64,000 nt of DNA from Christensenella sp. (GCA_022784465.1 JALFUR010000004.1:141804-205803); one strand, 5' to 3'. Shown: positions 21,331 through 34,278, numbered from the stretch's first letter. Translations and numbers: made by a program. The notes: generated from the letters alone by a model not told the origin.

Positions 21331-22590
21331 ATGGATTCTACAATTATTAATTCATTAATTGAAAACAAAAAATTCTTGGATAACTGTGAATTGTTATATG
21401 GAAAGGGAAATGAAAAATATCAAGCAAAAAGATATAAAAACTTATATCAAATTCATAGCAAGACTTACGGAGAAGGAGGAGTTTTTTATTCCTCACCAGG
21501 AAGAATAGAAGTTTGTGGAAATCATACAGACCATAATAACGGAAAAGTTTTATGTGCTTCAATTAGTGTTGATACATTGGCATGTGTAACACCACAAGAG
21601 GGTAAAATTACAATTGCATCAATTGGATATCCTGTTGTAGATGTAGATATATCTGATTTAAACGTACATAAAGATGAGTACGGAAAATCAGAAGGCTTAG
21701 TTAGAGGCGTTTGCGCATACTATGTAAAAAATGGATATAAAATTGGAGGATTTGCAGCCTCAACAACTTCTGATGTATTTAAAGGAGCTGGAGTTTCATC
21801 ATCTGCTTCTTTTGAAGTGCTTGTAGCAGAAATATTAAATCAAATGTTCAACAATGGACAAATAGATGCCATTACAAAAGCAAAAGCTGCACATTTGGCA
21901 GAAAGCGAATATTTTGGAAAGCCATGTGGATTGTTAGATCAATGTGCAATTGCTCTTGGCGGCGTAAGCTTTATAGATTTTAAATCTACAAAAAATCCTA
22001 AAGTTCAATCTATAAAATGGCCATTTGATGATTTGGCAATTGTTCTTACAAATACAGGAGGAGATCACTGTAATTTGACAGGCGAATATGCTGCAATAAG
22101 AACAGAAATGGAAAACGTAGCTAAGTTCTTTAATGTAACAAAACTTAGAAAAGTTAAAGAAAAACAATTTTATGATTCTTTAACAACACTAAGAACTGTT
22201 GCTTCAGATAGAGCAGTTTTAAGAGCTATTCACTATTTTGATGAAAATGCTCGCGTAGATACTGCTGCAAAAGCTTTGAAAAATTCTAAGAAAAAGAGGT
22301 TCTTGGAGATGATTAATGCAAGTGGAGAAAGTTCATTGACATTGCTTCAAAACTGTTATCCATCAGGTGCTGTTTCTCAACCAATTCTACTTGGTCTTAC
22401 ATTGTCTAAGAAAAACAATGTAGTTAAAGCATGTAGAGTTCACGGAGGAGGATTTGCAGGTACTATAATTGCATATACAGATAAGAATTTAGTAGACGAA
22501 TACAAGAAAGAATTCGATATAGTATTTGGCGAGAAAAATGTATTTATTATAGGTGTTAGAAACGTTGGTACTTGCAAGGTGGATATTTAA
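21331..22590 (+). CDS. galK: Galactokinase
   Basis: PGRIEVCGNHTDHNNGKVL, GVSSSASFEVL, HGGGFAGTI. Confidence 0.94.
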   Translation: MDSTIINSLIENKKFLDNCELLYGKGNEKYQAKRYKNLYQIHSKTYGEGGVFYSSPGRIEVCGNHTDHNNGKVLCASISVDTLACVTPQEGKITIASIGYPVVDVDISDLNVHKDEYGKSEGLVRGVCAYYVKNGYKIGGFAASTTSDVFKGAGVSSSASFEVLVAEILNQMFNNGQIDAITKAKAAHLAESEYFGKPCGLLDQCAIALGGVSFIDFKSTKNPKVQSIKWPFDDLAIVLTNTGGDHCNLTGEYAAIRTEMENVAKFFNVTKLRKVKEKQFYDSLTTLRTVASDRAVLRAIHYFDENARVDTAAKALKNSKKKRFLEMINASGESSLTLLQNCYPSGAVSQPILLGLTLSKKNNVVKACRVHGGGFAGTIIAYTDKNLVDEYKKEFDIVFGEKNVFIIGVRNVGTCKVDI

Positions 22591-23579
22591 TGAATTTAAT
22601 TAGTTTATGTATAAACAATATTGCATTTTCTATTGGTGATTTGGATATTGCTTGGTATGGCATAATTGTAACAAGCGGTATTGTTGTAGCCTTTTTGTTT
22701 TTCTTGTTTTTTTCAAAAAAACAAGGTTTAGATGAAGACTATCAATTAGAATCTTTTTTATGGATTGTAATACTTGCCGTATTATTTGCAAGAATATTTT
22801 ATGTTGTTCCAAGAATTGGTGACGAGTATACAACATTTGCAGAAATGATAGATATCCGCTCTGGTGGATTAACTATTGTTGGTGGAATATTTGGTGGAAT
22901 ACTTGGAATATTATTAGTTACAATCACTAATAAAAAATACCATTTTGCACAATTATCAGATTGTGTTGCATTTCCACTACTTCTTGGACAAATTATTGGA
23001 AGATGGGGTAATTTTGTTAATCAAGAATTATTTGGTCTTCCTATAACAAATCCAACATTTCAACATTTTCCATTTGCGGTATATATAGAACAACCTTGGG
23101 TTCATTATCCAGGATACGAAGCAGGTTGGTATTGTGCATTATTCTTCTATGAAGGAGTAATCAATGCTATTGGATTAATCGTTGGATATATTTTATATAG
23201 AAAATATAAAGATAAAATTAAACCAATGACTCTTACTCTAGGTTATTTAACATGGTATGGACTTGTACGTGGTACATTAGAGTTTTTGAAAATAGATAAT
23301 GCAAAAATTGGTAATACAAATATTGGCTCAATACAAGTAATATCTTATGTTATGGCATGTGTTGGTATAGTATTATTAATACTATTATATACAAATAAAA
23401 TTTCATTTATCTCAAGTAAATGGGATAAAATCATTGAAGAAAAACGTGCTAAGATTTTAGCAAAAGAGGCAGCTAAAGCTGCTGAAAAACAAACAAATAA
23501 TTTAGAAACAAAGGCAGAAGATATAAATGAAAGCGAATCTAAGAATGTAGATGGTAACGATATCGCTTCAAGGGATTAA
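22590..23579 (+). CDS. lgt: Prolipoprotein diacylglyceryl transferase
   Basis: IRSGGLTIVGGIFGG, GRWGNFVNQELFG; ATG overlaps galK stop (TAATG), RBS AAGGTGG. Confidence 0.95.
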   Translation: MNLISLCINNIAFSIGDLDIAWYGIIVTSGIVVAFLFFLFFSKKQGLDEDYQLESFLWIVILAVLFARIFYVVPRIGDEYTTFAEMIDIRSGGLTIVGGIFGGILGILLVTITNKKYHFAQLSDCVAFPLLLGQIIGRWGNFVNQELFGLPITNPTFQHFPFAVYIEQPWVHYPGYEAGWYCALFFYEGVINAIGLIVGYILYRKYKDKIKPMTLTLGYLTWYGLVRGTLEFLKIDNAKIGNTNIGSIQVISYVMACVGIVLLILLYTNKISFISSKWDKIIEEKRAKILAKEAAKAAEKQTNNLETKAEDINESESKNVDGNDIASRD

Positions 23580-23581
23580 AA

Positions 23582-25009
23582 ATGAGAGATTTGACTTTAC
23601 TTACAGATTTGTACCAATTAACTATGATGTATGGATATAGTAAAAATGGACAAATGGATAAGCAAGCAGTTTTTGATGTATTTTATCGTGGAATCGGAAA
23701 CAATTATGCAATAGCTTGTGGACTTGAACAAGTTGTAGAATACATTCAAAATCTAAAATTTTCAAACGAAGATATTGAATATTTACGTTCGAAAAAATTG
23801 TTTGATGAGGAATTTTTATCCTTATTAAAAGATTTTAAATTTACTGGAGATATTTATGCAGTTAAAGAAGGTACTGTAATATTTCCTCAAGAGCCAATAT
23901 TAACAGTTAAAGCAAGGCTATTTGAAGCTCAATTAATTGAAACAGCAATACTTTGTATTTTAAATCATCAAACATTGATAGCAACAAAAGCTGCTAAGGT
24001 TGTATACGCGGCAAATGGCGCTCCTGTTGCGGAATTCGGACTAAGAAGAGCGCAGGGACCAGATGCTGGAATTTACGGCGCTAGAGCGGCCATAATTGCA
24101 GGATGCGCATCTACATCAAATGTTCTTGCTGGTAAAATGTTTGACGTTCCTATATCTGGAACTCATGCTCATGCATGGGTAATGAGCTTTAAAACTGAAT
24201 ATGAAGCATTTAAGGCGTATGCAGATATGTATCCAGATGCATGTTTATTGCTTGTAGATACTTATGATACATTAAGAAGCGGTGTTCCTAATGCCATAAA
24301 GGTATTTAAAGAATTGAGAGAAAAAGGTCATGAACCAATAGGAATTAGATTAGATTCAGGAGACTTATCTTATTTGTCTATTGAAGCAAGAAAAATGCTT
24401 GATGAAGCAGGATTCCCAAATGCAAAGATATGCGCTTCTGGAGATATAGATGAAACAGTATTAATGTCACTAGCTTCGCAACAGGCAAGAATTGACACTT
24501 GGGGAATTGGAACAAAGCTTATTACAAGTATGGATTGTCCAAGTCTTGGTGGTGTATATAAGATGTCTGCAATTGAAGAAAATGGCAAACTTGTTCCAAA
24601 ATTAAAGATGTCTGATACTCCTGGAAAGATCACAAATCCAGGCTTTAAGAAAATTGTTAGAATATATGATAAAAATTCAAATAAAGCGCTAGCAGATTTA
24701 ATTTGTTTGCAAGAAGAAAACTTCGATAATTTAGAAGAACTTGAAATATTTGATCCACATTTTACTTATAAGAGAAAAACAATAACTAATTTCTATGTAA
24801 AAGAGTTAACAGTTCAAATTATAAAAGAAGGAAAATTGGTATATGATTTGCCTACAGTAAAAGAAATTGCAGCTTATCATAAAGAATCATATGGAGAGTT
24901 TTGGAACGAATATAAACGTTTGTTAAATCCACATATATACAAGGTTGATTTATCTCAAAAACTTTATGATGTTAAACAAGAATTGTTAAAAGCAAATTCA
25001 AAAAAATAG
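23582..25009 (+). CDS. pncB: Nicotinate phosphoribosyltransferase
   Basis: LTDLYQLTMMYGY, EFGLRRAQGPDAGI, SGTHAHAWVMSF, RLDSGDL. Confidence 0.94.
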   Translation: MRDLTLLTDLYQLTMMYGYSKNGQMDKQAVFDVFYRGIGNNYAIACGLEQVVEYIQNLKFSNEDIEYLRSKKLFDEEFLSLLKDFKFTGDIYAVKEGTVIFPQEPILTVKARLFEAQLIETAILCILNHQTLIATKAAKVVYAANGAPVAEFGLRRAQGPDAGIYGARAAIIAGCASTSNVLAGKMFDVPISGTHAHAWVMSFKTEYEAFKAYADMYPDACLLLVDTYDTLRSGVPNAIKVFKELREKGHEPIGIRLDSGDLSYLSIEARKMLDEAGFPNAKICASGDIDETVLMSLASQQARIDTWGIGTKLITSMDCPSLGGVYKMSAIEENGKLVPKLKMSDTPGKITNPGFKKIVRIYDKNSNKALADLICLQEENFDNLEELEIFDPHFTYKRKTITNFYVKELTVQIIKEGKLVYDLPTVKEIAAYHKESYGEFWNEYKRLLNPHIYKVDLSQKLYDVKQELLKANSKK

Positions 25010-25030
25010 AAGACAAAAAAACAAATAATT

Positions 25031-25066
25031 AAAAGATTATCGTGCAAAAAACGATAATCTTTTTGT
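25031..25066 (+). terminator. Rho-independent terminator
   Basis: AAAAGATTATCGT gcaaaaa ACGATAATCTTTT followed by T-rich tract. Confidence 0.85.
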
Positions 25067-25091
25067 TTTATCATAAACTTGCGAGGGAAAT

Positions 25092-25547
25092 ATGAATAAC
25101 TTTGAAATTGTAAAAAAAGGATATAATACATTAGATGTAGATAATTACATAAATACTATAAAAAGTAATTATGAATTAAAAATAGGTGAGTATAGAGTAA
25201 CAATTTCAGATTTAAATTCTAAAATTGAATTTTTAGAAAACGAGTTAAAAAAATATAAAGAAAAAGAAGAAACAGTTTCTAAATCTATAATTAAAGCCGT
25301 AGAAAAAGCAGAAGAGATAGAATATACATCTAAAGTAAGATTTGCTCTAGAGGGAGAAAGAGTAAGAGTGTTCAAAGAAAAATGGTTATCTTACATCAAT
25401 CAGTATTTAGATAAAATGTCTCCAGATTTTATTTTAGAAGTAAATAATTATTTAGCTAAAGTTGAAAAAGAGGCATTTTTGTTATTTCAAAAAGAATTCC
25501 ATATAAAAGATTATTTTGAAGAAACGGGAAAATATATAGACATTTAA
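25092..25547 (+). CDS. DivIVA-domain-like coiled-coil protein
   Basis: N-terminal FEIVKKGYNTLDVDNYINTI resembles the DivIVA lipid-binding segment; coiled coil follows. Confidence 0.6.
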   Translation: MNNFEIVKKGYNTLDVDNYINTIKSNYELKIGEYRVTISDLNSKIEFLENELKKYKEKEETVSKSIIKAVEKAEEIEYTSKVRFALEGERVRVFKEKWLSYINQYLDKMSPDFILEVNNYLAKVEKEAFLLFQKEFHIKDYFEETGKYIDI

Positions 25548-25624
25548 TAAAAAAGCAAATATATGTTCGTTTTTGCTTTCTTTACATAATTTTCTATGTT
25601 AGAATATTTGTAATAGAGGAAAAA

Positions 25625-27145
25625 ATGGATAGAACGTATATTTGTATTGATTTAAAATCATTTTATGCATCAGTAGAATGTGTAGAGAGAGGATTGAATC
25701 CTTTGACTACACATTTAGTTGTTGCGGATCAATCAAGAACGGAAAAGACTATTTGTTTAGCAGTATCGCCATCTTTAAAGGAATATGGGATTCCTGGAAG
25801 AGCGAGATTGTTTGAAATTAATCAAAAGATTAAACAAATAAATAAACAACGTTTAGCAAATGCAACCTCTATAGGTTTCAATGGCGAGTCATATGATAGT
25901 ATAGAACTTACAAAGGATAAAAATAAGGCATTGAAAATGATAATAGCGCCACCTCAAATGCAAAAGTATATAGAGGTAAGCACAAAAATATATAATATAT
26001 ACTTATCTTTTGTTTCTTCAGAGGATATTCATGTTTATTCTATTGATGAAGTTTTTATTGATATAACTTCATATTTAAATCCTTTGAAAATATCTGCTTA
26101 TGAATTTACTAAAAATATAATTTATAAAGTATATCAAGAGACTGGAATAACGGCAACGGCAGGAATTGCCAATAATTTATATTTAGCAAAAGTTGCTATG
26201 GACATTGTAGCTAAGCATCAAAAGGCAGATGACAAAGGGGTAAGAATTGCTACATTAGATGAAATAAGTTATAGAAAAACTCTATGGGAATACAAACCTT
26301 TAACGGATTTTTGGAGAATAGGAAAAGGAATACAAAATAGACTTCACAAATTAGGATTGTATACAATGGGAGACATTGCTTTATGTTCTATTGGTAGCGT
26401 TAATAGCAAATATAATGAAGATTTATTGTATAAAGAATTTGGAATAAATGCAGAATTATTAATAGATCACGCATGGGGCTGGGAGCCTACAACAATAGCT
26501 ACAATTAAATCATATAGACCAAGTGTTAATAGTTTAAGCGTTGGGCAAGTGTTACATGAAGCATATGATTATGATAAGGCAAGAGTAATAGTTAAGGAAA
26601 TGATAGATTCCTTATCTTTAGATATGGTGGAGAAAAAAGTAGTTACAAATCAACTTGGATTATATATAGGGTATGATAGAGAAAATATAGATAATAGTAA
26701 AATATTAGAAAACTATAAAGGTGAAATTGTCTTTGATATGTATGGGAGAATGGTTCCAAAAAGTGCTCATGGAAGTATAAATCTAGACATATTTACTTCA
26801 TCCACAAAAAAACTTACAGATTCAATTTTGACTTTGTTTGATGAAATTGTTAATAAGGATTTAAGTATAAGAAGAATAAATATAAGTGCAAATCGTGTAA
26901 TATTAGAACAAAATATTCCTCAAGAAGAAAATTATATTCAATTAGATATGTTTAATGATTATAAAAGTTCTAATTTTTATGAAAACATAGAAAAAAGCGA
27001 ATTAGAAAAAGAAAAAAGAACACAGCAATCCATTATTAAAATAAAGAAAAAATATGGTAAAAACGCCATTTTGAAGGGAATGAATTTTGAAGAAGGAGCA
27101 ACAATGAAAGAAAGAAATAATCAAATAGGAGGACATAAAGCCTAA
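25625..27145 (+). CDS. Y-family DNA polymerase (UmuC/UvrX-like)
   Basis: CIDLKSFYASVECVERGLNPLTTHLVVADQSRTEKTICLAVSP, IHVYSIDEVFIDIT, TATAGIANNLYLAKVAMD. Confidence 0.92.
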   Translation: MDRTYICIDLKSFYASVECVERGLNPLTTHLVVADQSRTEKTICLAVSPSLKEYGIPGRARLFEINQKIKQINKQRLANATSIGFNGESYDSIELTKDKNKALKMIIAPPQMQKYIEVSTKIYNIYLSFVSSEDIHVYSIDEVFIDITSYLNPLKISAYEFTKNIIYKVYQETGITATAGIANNLYLAKVAMDIVAKHQKADDKGVRIATLDEISYRKTLWEYKPLTDFWRIGKGIQNRLHKLGLYTMGDIALCSIGSVNSKYNEDLLYKEFGINAELLIDHAWGWEPTTIATIKSYRPSVNSLSVGQVLHEAYDYDKARVIVKEMIDSLSLDMVEKKVVTNQLGLYIGYDRENIDNSKILENYKGEIVFDMYGRMVPKSAHGSINLDIFTSSTKKLTDSILTLFDEIVNKDLSIRRINISANRVILEQNIPQEENYIQLDMFNDYKSSNFYENIEKSELEKEKRTQQSIIKIKKKYGKNAILKGMNFEEGATMKERNNQIGGHKA

Positions 27146-27546
27146 TGGGAGCATATGACGATATAATCAATTATCCACACCATCAATCAAAAACTCATTC
27201 AAAAATGTCTTTATATGATAGATCTGCGCAGTTTGCTCCATTTGCCGCATTAAGTGGATATGGTGAAGCAATAAATGAAACGGGAAGATATGTTGATCAA
27301 AAAAGGGAATTAGATGAATCAGAAAAAGAAGAAATTTCCATGATTTTAAATAATATAAATAATTCTATTAAAGACAATCCTAAAATTACAGTTATCTATT
27401 TTGTAAAAGATAAAAAGAAAAATGGTGGGAGTTATTTAAGTTATATTGGACAAGTTAAAAGAATAGATTTAGATAATAGGCAAGTTGTTTTTTTAGATAA
27501 AAAGAAAATAAATATCGAAGATATTACATCAATCATTTTAAATTAA
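27145..27546 (+). CDS. YolD-like protein
   Basis: MSLYDRSAQFAPFAALSGYGEAINETGR; overlaps the end of the Y-polymerase gene, the usual arrangement. Confidence 0.85.
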   Translation: MGAYDDIINYPHHQSKTHSKMSLYDRSAQFAPFAALSGYGEAINETGRYVDQKRELDESEKEEISMILNNINNSIKDNPKITVIYFVKDKKKNGGSYLSYIGQVKRIDLDNRQVVFLDKKKINIEDITSIILN

Positions 27547-27547
27547 A

Positions 27548-27570
27548 TAGGGCTGTTATAAACAGCCCTA
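27548..27570. terminator. Terminator between convergent yolD-like gene and groEL
   Basis: TAGGGCTGTT ata AACAGCCCTA perfect stem. Confidence 0.7.
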
Positions 27571-27592
27571 ATTCTATGTTACTAATTTGTTA

Positions 27593-29522
<1,930 letters not shown>

Positions 29523-29543
29523 ATTAAGTACCTCCATAACGTT

Positions 29544-29570
29544 TTAGCACTCAAGGTGCTCGACTGCTAA
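29544..29570. promoter_or_regulatory. CIRCE element (HrcA operator)
   Basis: TTAGCACTC-N9-GACTGCTAA; one mismatch to TTAGCACTC-N9-GAGTGCTAA; upstream of groES. Confidence 0.92.
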
Positions 29571-29695
29571 CATTTTGTATTATACACTTATGTATACGCA
29601 TTGTAAATACTTTTTTAGCAATTTTTTATTTTTTGTTTTTTGATACTTATATATATTTATATATATACATTTTTAGAACAATATAAATTAAGGTA

Positions 29696-29741
29696 AAAAA
29701 AAATAAATACACAATTTAATTAAAAAAAAGTGTATTTATTC
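29696..29741 (-). terminator. Terminator of the leu operon (minus strand)
   Basis: On minus: AATAAATACAC ... GTGTATTTATT followed by T8. Confidence 0.75.
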
Positions 29742-29760
29742 TATTATTAAATAATTTAAA

Positions 29761-30852
29761 TTATTTGCTTATAATTTCGTCGACAATTAATTTGCCCATT
29801 TCGCTACATCCAACAAGTTTTAGCTCTTGATTGTCATCGTGAGACATAATATCTTTGCATCTATATCCTTTATCTAAAACGTTAGAAACAGCTTTTTCAA
29901 TTTCGTCAGATTCTTTTGACATATTAAAACTGTATTTTAGCATCATTGCTGCAGATAAGATTGTTCCAATAGGATTTGCAATATCTTTTCCTGCAATATC
30001 TGGGGCTGAACCATGTATTGGCTCATATAAACCACATGATGAATCTCCTAAAGAAGAGGAAGGGATCATTCCAATTGAACCAGTAATCATAGATGCTTCA
30101 TCAGACAATATATCTCCAAACATGTTTTCTGTAACAATTACATCAAATTGAGAAGGATCTTTAACTATTTGCATTGCACAATTATCTACAAGCATATCTG
30201 TAAGTTCAACATCCTTATATTCTTCACTTAATCTATGCATTACGCTTTTCCATAGTCTTGAAGAATCTAATACGTTGCTTTTTTCTACAGAACATAATTT
30301 ATGATTTCTCTTTTGTGCAGTCTCAAATCCAATTCTACCAATTCTTTCAATTTCATGCTCAGCATATTTTAGTTCATCAATAGCAACTTTTTCATTGTTT
30401 TCATCAATAGTTGTATGTGTTCCAAAATAAATACCACCAATTAATTCTCTTACAATAATAAAATCTATACCTTTATTAACAATATCTGCCTTTAAAGGGG
30501 AAGATTGAGCAAGTTGAGGCCAAATTTTTGCTGGTCTATTGTTAGAATAAACTTTCATTCCAGCTCTTAATTTAAGTAGTCCTTTTTCTGGTCTTAATTC
30601 GCCAGGCATTGAATTCCACTTTGGACCACCAACAGCACCAAGAAGGACACTATCTGATTTTATACATTTATCTAACATTTTTTGTGGTAATGGTTCACCA
30701 TATTTATCTATGGCAACTCCACCCATATCTACATCATCATATGTAAATGTATAATTATATTTTTTTGCAATTGCATTTAATACATTTATTGCTTGATTAA
30801 CAATTTCTGGACCGATTCCATCACCACGTATTACTGCTATTTTTTTATCCAT
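29761..30852 (-). CDS. leuB: 3-isopropylmalate dehydrogenase
   Basis: IAVIRGDGIGPEIVNQAI, GGPKWNSMP, MFGDILSDEASMI. Confidence 0.96.
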   Translation of the reverse strand: MDKKIAVIRGDGIGPEIVNQAINVLNAIAKKYNYTFTYDDVDMGGVAIDKYGEPLPQKMLDKCIKSDSVLLGAVGGPKWNSMPGELRPEKGLLKLRAGMKVYSNNRPAKIWPQLAQSSPLKADIVNKGIDFIIVRELIGGIYFGTHTTIDENNEKVAIDELKYAEHEIERIGRIGFETAQKRNHKLCSVEKSNVLDSSRLWKSVMHRLSEEYKDVELTDMLVDNCAMQIVKDPSQFDVIVTENMFGDILSDEASMITGSIGMIPSSSLGDSSCGLYEPIHGSAPDIAGKDIANPIGTILSAAMMLKYSFNMSKESDEIEKAVSNVLDKGYRCKDIMSHDDNQELKLVGCSEMGKLIVDEIISK

Positions 30853-30862
30853 ATTCTTACCT

Positions 30863-31348
30863 CTATTTTTTCAAAGATACTAATAATCCGCCTTTATCTA
30901 TAATGTTTTGAATAAAAGGAGGGAAAGGTTGTGCTTGATAAGTTTTATTTGTTGTCTCATCAAAAATAATTCCTGTATCAAAATCAATACTTACTTTATC
31001 TCCTGCATTAATTTCTTCTGCAGCTTTTTCACATTCAATTATTGGTAAACCAATATTTATAGAATTTCTATAAAAAATTCTTGCAAAACTCTTTGAAATA
31101 ACACATCCAACACCACATGTCTTAATTGAAAGAGGAGCATGCTCTCTTGAAGATCCGCATCCAAAGTTCCAACCAGCAACAATAATGTCTCCTTTTTTAA
31201 CATTCTTTACAAACTCAGGATCAATATCTTCCATGCAATGCATTGCTAATTCTTGAGCGTTTGGAGTATTAAGATATCTAGCAGGTATAATTACGTCTGT
31301 ATCTACATCATCTTTATATTTAAATACTTTTCCAATAGTTTTTTCCAT
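30863..31348 (-). CDS. leuD: 3-isopropylmalate dehydratase small subunit
   Basis: [30 protein letters not shown]. Confidence 0.96.
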   Translation of the reverse strand: MEKTIGKVFKYKDDVDTDVIIPARYLNTPNAQELAMHCMEDIDPEFVKNVKKGDIIVAGWNFGCGSSREHAPLSIKTCGVGCVISKSFARIFYRNSINIGLPIIECEKAAEEINAGDKVSIDFDTGIIFDETTNKTYQAQPFPPFIQNIIDKGGLLVSLKK

Positions 31349-31350
31349 AA

Positions 31351-32610
31351 TTAAATCTCCTTAGGCATTGTAATATATCCAGTCAATGCTGAAGCTGCTG
31401 CAGTATATGGACTTGCTAAATATACTTCACTTTTTACATGTCCCATACGTCCAACAAAGTTACGATTTGTTGTAGCTATACATTTTTCGCCTTCTGCAAG
31501 AATTCCCATATATCCACCTAAACATGGTCCACATGTTGGAGTAGATACTACAGCTCCTGCATCAATAAAGGCAGAGATGTATCCATTTTCAATACATTTT
31601 TTATAAATTTGCATTGTTGCTGGAATAATAATACAACGAACATTATCTGCAATTTTATTTCCTTTTAAAATTGAATATGCAGCTTGCATATCTTCCATTC
31701 TACCATTTGTGCAACTTCCAATTACTACTTGATCAATCTTAATGTTAGATAAATCTTTTGCAGGTTTTGTGTTCTCAGGTAAATGTGGACATGCAACAAT
31801 TGGCTCAAGAGTAGATAAGTCTATATCATATGTTTCATCATATTCAGCATCTATATCTGCTTCATATATAACAGGCTTTCTTTCACATCTATCTTTCATA
31901 TAATCTAATGTGATTTCATCAACAGGGAAAATACCATTTTTTGCACCTGCTTCAATTGCCATATTACATATACATAATCTATCATCCATAGATAAGTTTT
32001 TTACTCCATCGCCAACAAATTCCATTGAACGATATAAAGCTCCATCAACACCAATTTTTCCAATGATATATAAGATTAAATCTTTTCCTGAACAATTGCT
32101 CTTTAATTTTCCAGTTAAATTGAACTTAATTGCACTTGGAACTTTAAACCAAGCCATTCCTGTTGCCATTCCTGCAGCCATATCTGTTGATCCTACACCT
32201 GTTGAAAAAGCACCAAGCGCTCCATATGTACAAGTGTGGCTGTCTGCACCAATTATGCAATCTCCTGCAGTTACAACGCCTTGCTCAGGTAAAAGAGCAT
32301 GTTCAATACCCATTTTTCCAACATCATAAAAATGGCTTACACAATGTTCACATGCAAAGTTTCTACATGTTTTAGATTGCTCAGCTGCTTTAATATCTTT
32401 GTTTGGAACAAAGTGGTCTAGAACAATAGCAATTCTATCTTTATCAAAAACTGAATCAAATCCAGCTTTTTTAAATTCATTAATTGCAACTGGAGTTGTT
32501 ATGTCATTTCCTAAAATTATATCTAATTTTGCATTTATTAGTTGTCCTGCTACAACTTTATCTAGTCCAGCGTGAGCAGCTAATATTTTTTGAGTCATAG
32601 TCATTCCCAT
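31351..32610 (-). CDS. leuC: 3-isopropylmalate dehydratase large subunit
   Basis: [44 protein letters not shown]. Confidence 0.96.
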   Translation of the reverse strand: MGMTMTQKILAAHAGLDKVVAGQLINAKLDIILGNDITTPVAINEFKKAGFDSVFDKDRIAIVLDHFVPNKDIKAAEQSKTCRNFACEHCVSHFYDVGKMGIEHALLPEQGVVTAGDCIIGADSHTCTYGALGAFSTGVGSTDMAAGMATGMAWFKVPSAIKFNLTGKLKSNCSGKDLILYIIGKIGVDGALYRSMEFVGDGVKNLSMDDRLCICNMAIEAGAKNGIFPVDEITLDYMKDRCERKPVIYEADIDAEYDETYDIDLSTLEPIVACPHLPENTKPAKDLSNIKIDQVVIGSCTNGRMEDMQAAYSILKGNKIADNVRCIIIPATMQIYKKCIENGYISAFIDAGAVVSTPTCGPCLGGYMGILAEGEKCIATTNRNFVGRMGHVKSEVYLASPYTAAASALTGYITMPKEI

Positions 32611-32622
32611 GTTCTTGACCTC

Positions 32623-34278
32623 CTATTTATTGTTAAATGCGCTTGTTAGGGCAGATACAGAAGCTTTAATAATATCTGTGTTAATTCCTGCACCCCAGCT
32701 CATATGACCATCTGGCCATTCAATACCAATATAGGCAACAGCAGAAGAGCCAGAACCACTATTTTGCATACTGTGTTCTGTGTATACTTTTAATTTGTAA
32801 ACTTGCTTTGTCAAAGACTTAATTGCGTTAGATACAGCATCTAATGAACCGTTACCATTAATGTTTATCATTCTTGTTGTTCCATTTAATGTAACAGCAA
32901 TATCTGCATTAACTCCATCTTCTTTTTGATGGAAATGCATTTCATCAATAGAAAGAGGGGAACTTCTATCAAAATATGTTGTTTTAAATATGTCTAATAC
33001 TTCAGCAACTTTCAACTCTTTATGTTCATGGTCAGATATACTCTTGCATAAATAACTTAAATGTTCTCTCATTTGAGGAGGTAATACATATCCATATGTT
33101 TGTTCAAGTAAATATCCAATTCCACCTTTTCCACTTTGTGAATTTACACGAATAACATCGGCATCATATGTTCTATGAATGTCTTTTGGATCAATTGGAA
33201 TATAAGGAACATTCCAAATTGTTGAATGTTTTTCTTCTTTGTATTTCATTCCTTTTGCAATAGCGTCTTGGTGACTTCCAGAGAAAGCTGCAAATACCAA
33301 AGAGCCAGCATAAGGAGATCTTTCATGAACGTGCATTCTTGTACATTTTTCATAAGTAGAAACAAGTTCAGGCATATTTGAAAAATCTAACTTTGGATCT
33401 ATACCATGTGAGTACATATTCATAGCTAATGTTACAACGTCAACATTTCCTGTACGTTCACCATTACCAAATAATGTTCCTTCAACTCTATCTGCACCTG
33501 CAAGCAATCCTAATTCAGCATCAGCAACACCTGTGCCTCTATCGTTATGAGGGTGAAGTGAAATTGTAACAAATTCACGATATTTAATATTTTTATGAAT
33601 ATATTCAACTTGGCTTGCAACAATATGAGGCATACTCATTTCTACAGTTACAGGTAAGTTGATAATTACATTGTTATCTTTAGAAGGCTCTAATACATCC
33701 AAAACAGCATTACATACTTCAAGAGCATATTCTGGTTCAGTTCCAGTAAAACTTTCTGGAGAATATTCAAATCTAAAGTTGCCTTCATATTCACTTGCAA
33801 GTTGTTTTACAAGTTTTGCTCCTTCTACAGCAATTTTCTTGATTTCTTCTTTAGACTTTTTAAATACTTGCTCTCTTTGTGCAACACTTACAGAATTGTA
33901 AAAATGTATAATTGCACTTGGGGCACCTTTACATGCATCAAAAGTCTTTCTAATTATGTGTTCACGACATTGTGTTAATACTTGAACTGAAACATCATTT
34001 GGAATCATGTTCTTTTCAATTAATGTACGTAAAAATTCATATTCAGTTTCAGATGCAGCAGGGAAGCCTACTTCAATTTCTTTAAAGCCTACTTTTAATA
34101 ACATTTTGTAGAACTCTAATTTTTCTTCCAAACTCATTGGAATAACTAAACTTTGATTTCCATCTCTTAAATCAACACTACACCATTGAGGTGCTTTTTC
34201 TATATGATCTTTTTTAACCCAATCATATTCCATTTTTGGTGGTAAATAGTAACCAATTTTATATTTTTTATTATCCAT
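32623..34278 (-). CDS. leuA: 2-isopropylmalate synthase, long (LeuA2/yeast-like) type
   Basis: WCSVDLRDGNQSLVIPM, SLHPHNDRGTGVADAELGLLAGADRVEGTLFGNGERTGN. Confidence 0.95.
   Translation of the reverse strand: MDNKKYKIGYYLPPKMEYDWVKKDHIEKAPQWCSVDLRDGNQSLVIPMSLEEKLEFYKMLLKVGFKEIEVGFPAASETEYEFLRTLIEKNMIPNDVSVQVLTQCREHIIRKTFDACKGAPSAIIHFYNSVSVAQREQVFKKSKEEIKKIAVEGAKLVKQLASEYEGNFRFEYSPESFTGTEPEYALEVCNAVLDVLEPSKDNNVIINLPVTVEMSMPHIVASQVEYIHKNIKYREFVTISLHPHNDRGTGVADAELGLLAGADRVEGTLFGNGERTGNVDVVTLAMNMYSHGIDPKLDFSNMPELVSTYEKCTRMHVHERSPYAGSLVFAAFSGSHQDAIAKGMKYKEEKHSTIWNVPYIPIDPKDIHRTYDADVIRVNSQSGKGGIGYLLEQTYGYVLPPQMREHLSYLCKSISDHEHKELKVAEVLDIFKTTYFDRSSPLSIDEMHFHQKEDGVNADIAVTLNGTTRMININGNGSLDAVSNAIKSLTKQVYKLKVYTEHSMQNSGSGSSAVAYIGIEWPDGHMSWGAGINTDIIKASVSALTSAFNNK

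Noticed and set aside
31910-32329. Plus-strand 139-aa ORF
   Set aside because: Fully antisense to leuC; low-complexity composition typical of shadow ORFs.
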